The notes under the pieces are model-generated. The model ran no database searches. It was not told the origin of the DNA and saw nothing but the letters and a program-made list of their open reading frames with translations. A DNA stretch of 64,000 nt from JACSRF01 sp963695505 (lineage in GTDB: Bacteria; Chloroflexota; Anaerolineae; Promineifilales; Promineifilaceae). How positions within the stretch are numbered: position 1 is the stretch's first letter; every line of letters starts with the position of its first letter. The translations under genes and the position numbers were made by a program. The stretch lies in contig CAVOGX010000014.1 of assembly GCA_963695505.1 (NCBI GenBank), forward strand, positions 372,001 to 436,000, in the 5' to 3' direction. This document shows, in pieces, positions 57,979-64,000 of the stretch.

Positions 57979-58809
57979 TCAACCCAAACCCGATGGGCGT
58001 AAGGTAACGTCACCGGCGGTAATGGTATGTATGTCTCCGGCATAGTCGGTAAGGAGCAAATGGCCCCAATCATTGGTGCCGGTGGCAGTGCCGTGAAGAA
58101 TACGGCCGTTACCTGTATAGGTCACCTGCACCTGCTGGCTCAGCGTTATAAGCCGGGCCTCCCAGGCAGCGTGGGGCGATTCTCCCGCTGCGCCCCTGTC
58201 TAATAACTGCTCTAGTTCCGCCAGCAGGGCCAACAGCAGCGCCCGCCGCGACACGGGCTTTCCCGCAGCGGCCAACAAGCTGGTGGCGGGCGTTACGGCC
58301 TGCGGTAGTTCCTCAACGGGGACGTTGACATTCAGACCGATGCCGATGATCGCGCTGTTGAAACGGCCGTTTTCATCCAGGTCCCCCTCCAGCAACAGCC
58401 CACCAGCTTTGCGCCACTGCCCCTGATGCCGCACCATCACGTCATTAGGCCATTTAATGCCGGTGGGCAGCGCGCAAACCGCGCCAATGGCCCGCACGGC
58501 CGCCAGGCTGGCCATCATGGTCAGCCAATTACCTTTTTCCGCAGGCCAATGGGGGCGCAGCAGCAGCGAAAACAGTAGAGAACTTCCCGCTGGCGCTTCC
58601 CAACGCCGCTCAAGCCGCCCGCGCCCCTGGTTCTGAAAATTGGCCAGAGCTACCGTACCGGCTGGTGGATCCTGAGCACTGCCGCGGGCCACCAACTCCT
58701 TGAGCCAGTCGTTGGTTGAACCGATTGTCTCGTGGTAATAATACGGCCGTCCCAGCCAGCGGGTGGTCAAATGGGGCAGAACGGCCGTTGCCTGTAAATC
58801 TGTCATCAT
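57979..58809 (-). CDS. birA: Biotin--[acetyl-CoA carboxylase] ligase BirA (no DNA-binding domain)
   Basis: An intact protein of 276 residues. It begins directly with the catalytic domain: YYYHETIGSTNDWLKELVAR, NFQNQGRGRLERRWEAPAGS (GRGR biotinyl-AMP loop), LPTGIKWPNDVMV (KWPND) and KAGGLLLEGD, IIGIGLNVNVP; the short beta C-domain ends GDVTLRPSG. No helix-turn-helix precedes, so it is the group I ligase that biotinylates carboxylases without repressor function. It has four palindrome copies (58102, 58363, 58743, 58781), e.g. DENGRFNSA. Confidence 0.93.
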   Translation of the reverse strand: MMTDLQATAVLPHLTTRWLGRPYYYHETIGSTNDWLKELVARGSAQDPPAGTVALANFQNQGRGRLERRWEAPAGSSLLFSLLLRPHWPAEKGNWLTMMASLAAVRAIGAVCALPTGIKWPNDVMVRHQGQWRKAGGLLLEGDLDENGRFNSAIIGIGLNVNVPVEELPQAVTPATSLLAAAGKPVSRRALLLALLAELEQLLDRGAAGESPHAAWEARLITLSQQVQVTYTGNGRILHGTATGTNDWGHLLLTDYAGDIHTITAGDVTLRPSGLG

Positions 58810-58978
58810 CCACCCATTTTAACACGCAGCATGCCGCGCACCTATGTCATTTGTGTCCAATGCCCCTCTTGGCTTATAATAAACGTTGAAATACCTGACG
58901 TTGTACTTTAGCGACCGCAGTGATTAAGAATCCCTCTTTAAGAGACGGGTAATTGGTGCGCATAACCGAGCAGTGGAA

Positions 58979-59959
58979 ATGAGTAGAGAACCCGCACCCG
59001 ACAAACCGCCTAGAGACGGCAACTCTTTTTGGGAAGCGCTTTTTGCCCAAGAGGAAGCCAACCTGCCCCAGCAAGATGCGCCTGCTGCCCCAGACTCAGG
59101 CCACGACCAGGAAAACGGCCGTTTCCCCCAGCACGACACCAACATTACCCCCTGGGAGCAGGCTCGGGCCTGCATGAATGCCGACGAGACCCTGCGCTTG
59201 CAAGTATGTGATTACAACAAAGGAGGCCTCATCGTTTATTGGAACAGCCTGCAAGGGTTTGTACCTGCCTCCCAACTGGTTGACCTGCCGCAATTTCATA
59301 TTGAACGCCAGCGATTGCATGCCCTTAAAGAGTGGGTTAACACCTGGCTTGACCTCAAAATTATCGAACTCAACCCGGCAGCAAATCGCCTCATCCTCTC
59401 CGAACGCGCCGCCCAGGTGGAAGCCCAAGATCGCCAGCGGCTGCTGCACCGCGTGAAGCCGGGCGACACTCTGCGCGGCAGGGTGACCAATCTTACCGAC
59501 TTTGGCGCATTTGTGGAGCTGGGTGGCGTCGAAGGCCTCATTCACATCTCTGAGCTGTCCTGGAGCAGGGTCTCTCACCCCAGTCAGGTCCTGCATCCTG
59601 CGCAAGAGACCGAGGTTGTGGTATTGGCCGTTGACCCTAAAAACGGCCGTATTGCCCTGAGCCGCAAACGCCTGAAACCCGATCCCTGGCAAGACGTGGA
59701 ACTGCGTTATGCGCCCAATCAAATTGTGCGCGGGGTGGTAAACAACATCGTCAGCTACGGCGCCTTTGTGCAGCTTGAGGATGAACTGGAAGGGTTGATT
59801 CACATCTCCGAACTAGCTGAAGGCAGCTTTTTGCACCCCCGCGACGTGGTCGAGCGTGGACAGCAGGTGCGGGCGCGGGTGCTGTTCGTCGACGGCACAA
59901 AAAAGCGGCTGGCCCTCAGCCTGCGCGCCGTCCCCCCTGACGAATTCCCCCAACGTTGA
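58979..59959 (+). CDS. Protein with three S1 RNA-binding domains (ribosomal protein S1-like)
   Basis: 326 residues. A disordered acidic head (1-65) is followed by three S1 motifs: about 71-150 (divergent, CDYNKGGLIVYWNSLQGFVP), 159-235 (GDTLRGRVTNLTDFGAFVEL, GLIHISELSW) and 243-318 (QIVRGVVNNIVSYGAFVQLE, GLIHISELAEG). This is shorter than enterobacterial S1 (six domains) but close to the S1 proteins of other phyla, so it could be rpsA or a paralog. ATG 58979; GTG 58973 is also in frame. Palindrome copies at 59115 (head, ENGRFPQ) and 59643 (KNGRI in the turn of S1 domain 2). Confidence 0.85.
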   Translation: MSREPAPDKPPRDGNSFWEALFAQEEANLPQQDAPAAPDSGHDQENGRFPQHDTNITPWEQARACMNADETLRLQVCDYNKGGLIVYWNSLQGFVPASQLVDLPQFHIERQRLHALKEWVNTWLDLKIIELNPAANRLILSERAAQVEAQDRQRLLHRVKPGDTLRGRVTNLTDFGAFVELGGVEGLIHISELSWSRVSHPSQVLHPAQETEVVVLAVDPKNGRIALSRKRLKPDPWQDVELRYAPNQIVRGVVNNIVSYGAFVQLEDELEGLIHISELAEGSFLHPRDVVERGQQVRARVLFVDGTKKRLALSLRAVPPDEFPQR

Positions 59960-60066
59960 TTGTCACCGCTATCCGGCATACAATACAATGTAGGTATTCA
60001 GCGCATCAGCGTGTCAGCTTATCAGCCTGCCACGCTAACCGGCTGTGATACTGACTGTCTATTCTT

Positions 60067-62283
60067 ATGGCTCGGAAAAAATCCACGCGTAACGGAAGTA
60101 CCTCACAACGCCCTGCTGCTCCCGCGCCGCCTACCTGGGATGAACGCGCCATTGATGCGCTGCGCCCCTGGCGGGTAGAGCTTTTGGGCGTTGGCCTGTT
60201 CCTCTTTGCATTAATTACCCTGCTGTCCTTGCCGGGCTGGAGCAAAGCAGATTGGTGGTGGGCGCGGCTGATGCGCCAGATTTTCGGCTGGGGGTCGTAT
60301 CCGCTGTTTCTTAGCCTCGCCGCTGGCGGGCTGCACCTGACCCTATCCCGGGTGGAACGGCCGTATCGCATTACGCCGCGCCAGGTGATTGGGCTAGAGA
60401 TGCTGCTGCTCACTCTGTTACCCCTCAGCCACCTGCTCACCCGCACCACCCTGGCCGAGGCACACCTGGGGCAAGGCGGCGGGCTGGTGGGCTGGGCATT
60501 GTCCGAGCCGCTGCTGGCTTTCCTTGGTCCGGTCCTCACCGTGTTTTTGTTCCTGATTGTGCTGCTCAGCGGGCTATCCCTGGTCACCGGATATGGCTGG
60601 CGCGACGCCCAGCAGTGGCTGCAGGTGCTTTCCGAAGAGCTGCGCCAGTTTGCCGAACAGGTTGCGCCGCCTCCTGAAACGGAAACGGCCGTACCCGCTC
60701 CTGCTCCTCCCCAGCCTGCACCCGCCGTCATTCCGCCGCCGCAAATTACCCTCAGTGAAGATGATCTGGTCATCATTGACGACTCCGCCGCCGATGACCA
60801 GCCCAAGCTGCGCCGCCGCACCCACCCCCTGCCCCCCATCAACCTGCTAGAGGAAGGTGGCATGGTTACGCTGACTCCTGAAGAAATTGACGAGAAAAAG
60901 CGCATCATCGAGCAAACCCTCATCGATTTTGGCCTGCCAGCCACCGTCACCCAAATTCGGCGCGGCCCGGCCGTGACCCAGTTTGGCGTAGAGCCTGGCT
61001 ATGTAGAGAAGCCGGGCATTGACGGCATCATGCGCCAGCACAAGGTGCGCGTGGGGCAAATTGCCGCCCTGCAAAAAGACCTGGCCCTGGCTCTGGCCGT
61101 GCAGCGGCTGCGCGTGCAGGCCCCGGTGCCGGGTCAGGGCGTAGTTGGTATTGAGGTGCCCAATGACGAAACGGCCGTTGTGCGCCTGCGCTCCATCATC
61201 GAATCCGACCTCTTCTACAAACTAAATGCGCCCCTGGGGGTCGCCCTGGGGCGAGACGTTTCCGGCTCCCCCATTGCCATTGACCTGGGCAAGCTGCCCC
61301 ACCTGCTCATTGCCGGGACCACCGGCTCAGGTAAGTCGGTGTGCATCAACGCTCTCATCTCCTGCCTGGTCTTTAACAACACTCCTGATGAGCTGCACCT
61401 GATTATGATCGACCCCAAGAAGGTGGAGCTGATTCGCTTCAACGGTTTGCCCCACCTCATTGGCAGCGTGGAAACGGAGGCCGACCGGGCCGTGGGCGTG
61501 CTGCGCTGGCTGACGGCGGAAATGGACCGCCGGTACGAGCTATTTGCCGCCGTGGGTGCGCGCAATCTCAACGGCTACAACCGCAAGATGGGGCGCGATA
61601 AAAGTAAAAAGCTGCCCTTTATGGCCGTTTTCATCGACGAACTGGCCGATCTGATGCATACCTATCCCGGTGACGTGGAGCGCACGCTGTGCCGCCTGGC
61701 GCAGATGGCGCGGGCGACGGGCATTCACCTGGTGGTGGCTACGCAACGGCCGTCTACCGACGTCATCACCGGCCTGATTAAAGCCAACTTCCCAGCCCGC
61801 CTCTCCTTCTCGGTCGCTTCAGGCATCGACTCCCGCGTCATCCTTGACGGGGTCGGCGCGGAGCATTTGCTGGGCAAAGGGGACATGCTCTTCCTGGCTC
61901 CCGACGCCAGCGGCCCGCAGCGCATCCAGGGCGTCTTCGTCAGCGATCCGGAAATTGAAAGCATCGTCAAGCATTGGCAAACGGCCCTGCCTCAATGGGA
62001 GCCCATCGCCTGCCCCTGGGAGACGCTGATGGCCAAGCACGCCTTGCTGGACGAAACGGACAGCCTGCTGGAAGCGGCCATTGAAATTGCCCAAAAACAA
62101 GACACCTTGTCCACCTCCTATTTGCAGCGCCGCCTGCGCATTGGTTTCCCTCGCGCAGCGCGCATTATGGAGCACCTGTACGAGATGGGGCTGGTGGAAG
62201 ACCCGAAATCGGGCGGCAAAACGCGCAAAAGCTACGTCAGCGAAGATGATGATCCGCTGGAGACTCTGCTGTCTGAACATTAA
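60067..62283 (+). CDS. ftsK: DNA translocase FtsK/SpoIIIE
   Basis: An intact protein of 738 residues. Four hydrophobic spans (about 38-190) form the membrane part, then a Pro-rich linker with ETETAVPAPAPPQPAP, the alpha/beta motor with the Walker A GTTGSGKS at 417-424, FMAVFIDELADLMHT (Walker B) and HLVVATQRPSTDVITGLIKA, and a C-terminal winged helix (gamma domain, about 670-735, STSYLQRRLRIGFPRAARIM). It pumps chromosome DNA during division. At 738 residues it is the short SpoIIIE-like form. Confidence 0.96.
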   Translation: MARKKSTRNGSTSQRPAAPAPPTWDERAIDALRPWRVELLGVGLFLFALITLLSLPGWSKADWWWARLMRQIFGWGSYPLFLSLAAGGLHLTLSRVERPYRITPRQVIGLEMLLLTLLPLSHLLTRTTLAEAHLGQGGGLVGWALSEPLLAFLGPVLTVFLFLIVLLSGLSLVTGYGWRDAQQWLQVLSEELRQFAEQVAPPPETETAVPAPAPPQPAPAVIPPPQITLSEDDLVIIDDSAADDQPKLRRRTHPLPPINLLEEGGMVTLTPEEIDEKKRIIEQTLIDFGLPATVTQIRRGPAVTQFGVEPGYVEKPGIDGIMRQHKVRVGQIAALQKDLALALAVQRLRVQAPVPGQGVVGIEVPNDETAVVRLRSIIESDLFYKLNAPLGVALGRDVSGSPIAIDLGKLPHLLIAGTTGSGKSVCINALISCLVFNNTPDELHLIMIDPKKVELIRFNGLPHLIGSVETEADRAVGVLRWLTAEMDRRYELFAAVGARNLNGYNRKMGRDKSKKLPFMAVFIDELADLMHTYPGDVERTLCRLAQMARATGIHLVVATQRPSTDVITGLIKANFPARLSFSVASGIDSRVILDGVGAEHLLGKGDMLFLAPDASGPQRIQGVFVSDPEIESIVKHWQTALPQWEPIACPWETLMAKHALLDETDSLLEAAIEIAQKQDTLSTSYLQRRLRIGFPRAARIMEHLYEMGLVEDPKSGGKTRKSYVSEDDDPLETLLSEH

Positions 62284-62362
62284 CTACCCGTTATGCCCGT
62301 TAGGAATCCGCAGCGGGTCTCAGTATAATGTCGTAAACACCAATTGATGCTGGAGTGCGTGC

Positions 62363-63322
62363 ATGAAGATAAAGCAAAAGCGATTCACCAATTTTGCCTG
62401 GTTTGTGGTGGCCTACACGGTGGCCGTCATTTTGTGGGGCGCCTTTGTGCGGGCCACGGGGTCTGGCGCCGGCTGTGGCAGCCATTGGCCCTCTTGCAAC
62501 GGGCAAATCATCCCCCGTCCGGAACAAATCGAAACTATTATTGAATTTTTTCACCGCATTACCAGCGCCTTGAATGGCCTGCTGGTTATTGGCCTGGTGT
62601 GGGGGAGCTTCCGGCTCTTTGCCAAAGGGCACCCGGCGCGGCGCGGCGCAGTGCTCTCGCTGGTATTCATCATCATCGAGGGGCTGTTGGGCGCGGCCCT
62701 GGTGCGCTTTGAGTGGGTGGTGGACAATGTGTCCATTGGTCGGGTGATCGCATCCGGCGTGCACCTGATCAACACCTCTATTTTGCTATCGGTGATTGCT
62801 TTTACGGCATGGGCGGCAGGAAACAACAAACCCTTGCGCTGGAAAAATCAGGGCGTGGTGGGCTGGCTATTGGGCGTGGCTTTTGTCTGGTATCTGCTGC
62901 TCAGCGCCACGGGGGCCATTGCCGCCCTGGGCAATACGGTGTTTCCGGCAGAATCGCTGGCAGCCGGGCTGGCCGCGGACTTTAACCCGGCATCCCATTT
63001 TCTGATTCGCTTGCGCGTGTGGCACCCGGTAATTGCCATAGGGCTGGGCATGTACCTGGTGCTGATGGGTACGGCCGTTGCCACCCAACGTCCCTCTGCC
63101 AAAACCAGGCAGTACGCTCGTTTCCTGAAGATTATTTTCGGGGTGCAGCTTGTGGCAGGTTTTGTTAACTTGCTGCTGCTAGCCCCCGTGTGGATGCAAA
63201 TTGTGCATTTGCTGCTGGCCAACCTGGTGTTGCTGGGTCTGATTTTGCTCAGCTTTGAGGCCCTTTCTCAGGAGCAGCCTGCCGTTGAGAAGGTGTCTCT
63301 GGCCGCACAAACTGGCGATTGA
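62363..63322 (+). CDS. ctaA: Heme A synthase (CtaA/COX15)
   Basis: An intact protein of 319 residues with eight hydrophobic spans. Visible are the Cys pair GAGCGSHWPSCNGQ, EFFHRITSALNGLL, SGVHLINTSILL, RVWHPVIAIGLG and VHLLLANLVLLG, the four heme-ligand histidine regions. It oxidises heme O to heme A for aa3-type oxidases. It fits the copper-site assembly genes at 43.4-47.1 kb: together they show that the cell builds a heme-A oxidase. ATG starts 79 bases after ftsK. One palindrome copy (63071) is read GTAVATQ. Confidence 0.93.
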   Translation: MKIKQKRFTNFAWFVVAYTVAVILWGAFVRATGSGAGCGSHWPSCNGQIIPRPEQIETIIEFFHRITSALNGLLVIGLVWGSFRLFAKGHPARRGAVLSLVFIIIEGLLGAALVRFEWVVDNVSIGRVIASGVHLINTSILLSVIAFTAWAAGNNKPLRWKNQGVVGWLLGVAFVWYLLLSATGAIAALGNTVFPAESLAAGLAADFNPASHFLIRLRVWHPVIAIGLGMYLVLMGTAVATQRPSAKTRQYARFLKIIFGVQLVAGFVNLLLLAPVWMQIVHLLLANLVLLGLILLSFEALSQEQPAVEKVSLAAQTGD

Positions 63323-63409
63323 GAACGGTGTGCGGTTGTTGGTGAACGGTCAACGGTTAGCAGCTCACCGTTCATTGTTAATTGTTCATTGTTCATTGTT
63401 TAATTGAAA

Positions 63410-64000
63410 ATGGAATGGTATCTCGGCACCATGGGATTTGCGTATGAACAGTGGCGCAACGGCGTCTTCTACCCCGCTGGCATGGCGCAGCCCCAGTTTC
63501 TCCCCTATTACAGCCGACTTTTTAACGCCGTGGAGATGGATTCCACCTTTTACGCCACGCCAGCCCCCGACATTGTGCATCGCTGGATGCAGGTGACTTC
63601 CCCCGATTTCAAAATTTCGCCCAAAGTGCCGCGGCGCATTACCCACGAGCTGCGGCTGATTAACGCCCAGGAAGAATTTGCCCATTTTCTAGATACCATG
63701 CGCCTGCTGGGGTCGAATTTGGGGGCGATTGTGCTGCAGTTTCCCCCCGACTTTACTTTTGAGAGCGTGGGCGCGCTGATCCGCTTTTTTCCACTGCTGC
63801 CCAAGGATTTGCGCTTTGCGGTGGAGTTCCGGCACAAGTCGTGGCATCGCCCGGAAACGGCCGTTCTGCTCTCACAGCACAGCGTCTGCTGGGCGGCCGC
63901 CGACTACATTCACCTGCCCAAGAAGCTGCACCGCACCACCGACTTCCTCTACCTGCGCTTCATTGGCCCCCACGGGCAGTTTGCCAGCAAAGACCGGGAG
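63410..64000 (+). CDS. DUF72 family protein, N-terminal part
   Basis: The frame is open to the right edge (197 residues visible; family length about 240-290). MEWYLGTMGFAYEQWRNGVF (family 'GT.G....W'), YSRLFNAVEMDSTFY, FKISPKVPRRITHELRL, GAIVLQFPPDF and RFAVEFRHKSW are DUF72 marks. The fold is a TIM-like barrel with no proven reaction. No strong ribosome site; a run of TTCATTGTT-type repeats (63371-63400) lies just before the ATG. A palindrome copy (63857) is read ETAVLL. Confidence 0.9.
   Translation, partial: MEWYLGTMGFAYEQWRNGVFYPAGMAQPQFLPYYSRLFNAVEMDSTFYATPAPDIVHRWMQVTSPDFKISPKVPRRITHELRLINAQEEFAHFLDTMRLLGSNLGAIVLQFPPDFTFESVGALIRFFPLLPKDLRFAVEFRHKSWHRPETAVLLSQHSVCWAAADYIHLPKKLHRTTDFLYLRFIGPHGQFASKDRE

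Larger units (their letters stand above)
564..63864. repeat. Highly iterated palindrome ACGGCCGT (extended GGAAACGGCCGTTTCC), about 82 copies
   Basis: Starts found by eye: 564, 771, 1481, 2044, 2419, 3590, 3933, 7064, 7468, 7810, 8116, 8660, 9342, 9479, 9745, 10200, 12016, 13304, 14549, 15156, 17259, 17369, 18562, 19920, 20284, 20779, 21066, 21383, 23459, 24649, 25570, 27075, 27277, 28760, 30969, 31117, 31565, 31977, 35395, 35654, 36342, 37166, 37380, 38069, 40155, 40228, 40295, 40644, 41090, 41185, 41297, 42842, 43227, 44563, 45752, 46715, 47441, 48542, 48669, 49495, 49846, 50101, 50240, 50877, 52171, 54372, 54825, 55872, 57112, 57229, 58102, 58363, 58743, 58781, 59115, 59643, 60357, 60685, 61171, 61746, 63071, 63857. 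One or two would be expected by chance. Flanks favour AA/TT and often GGAA/TTCC; 27071-27086 and 50873-50888 are perfect 16-base palindromes. Most copies are inside genes, read as (E)TAV(S), NGR(F) or (K)RPF. Confidence 0.9.

Noticed and set aside
60006..60950. 314-codon minus-strand ORF
   Set aside because: It is antisense to ftsK, low-complexity Ser/Arg-rich, with no family resemblance; the FtsK frame is clearly the real gene.
564..63864. CRISPR array as an explanation of the repeated palindrome
   Set aside because: Copies are irregularly spaced, 8-16 bases long and mostly inside genes; no array with regular spacers and no cas gene is seen.

Overview
The window looks like a chromosomal piece of an aerobic Chloroflexota bacterium (Anaerolineae/Ardenticatenia-like). 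This is an inference from gene content: a long division and cell-wall (dcw) cluster led by mraZ, no outer-membrane or LPS genes, a monomeric B12-dependent ribonucleotide reductase with NrdR, many secreted proteins with Thr/Pro linkers, and heme A and copper-oxidase assembly genes. I cannot fix the genus. The 8-mer ACGGCCGT, often extended to GGAAACGGCCGTTTCC, occurs about 82 times (by-eye count), roughly once per 0.8 kb, inside genes of unrelated function. It is the most striking global signal.

Layout. 0-10.5 kb: end of murJ, an FHA membrane protein, a DUF1232 protein, a glycosidase-like lipoprotein, a membrane protein with two EAD-like helical domains, an Ig/zinc-ribbon membrane protein, tRNA-Gln(CTG), a YVTN-type beta-propeller, and a very large secreted lamin-tail/DUF11/phospholipase-D protein. 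At 10.6-10.8 kb is a 58-codon gene with a strong ribosome site that resembles a RiPP (possibly lasso) precursor. 11.1-14.0 kb: nrdJ and nrdR. 14.4-32.3 kb: the dcw cluster on the minus strand, transcribed as mraZ, rsmH, ftsL, ftsI, murF, mraY, murD, ftsW, murG, cvpA-like, murC, murB, ddl, ftsQ, ftsA, ftsZ. It has no murE, and TGGG repeats that look like MraZ boxes lie upstream. 33-34.7 kb: msrQ and msrP. 34.9-43.3 kb: class A PBP, LysM protein, membrane glycosyltransferase, proC, menC-like enzyme. 43.4-47.1 kb: copper/oxidase assembly operon (polyferredoxin, SCO, YtkA-like, SCO, PCuAC). 47.1-50 kb: GNAT, prepilin peptidase, secreted protein. 50.1-57.5 kb: two penicillin-acylase-family enzymes around an IS4-like element and an alpha/beta hydrolase. 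57.5-64 kb: small acidic membrane protein, birA, S1-domain protein, ftsK, ctaA and the start of a DUF72 gene.

Many genes are broken by single-base indels, above all murB, murC, murG, ftsW, murD, mraY, murF and ftsI between about 18.4 and 29.7 kb. These are essential genes, every fragment still reads as good protein, and several breaks are in short homopolymers. I therefore read them as consensus errors, not pseudogenes, and annotate each as one gene spanning all frames.

Functionally the window is dominated by envelope growth (lipid II synthesis and flipping, septal and elongation synthases, divisome, FtsK), terminal oxidase maturation (SCO, PCuAC, CtaA), periplasmic methionine repair (MsrPQ) and secreted hydrolases.
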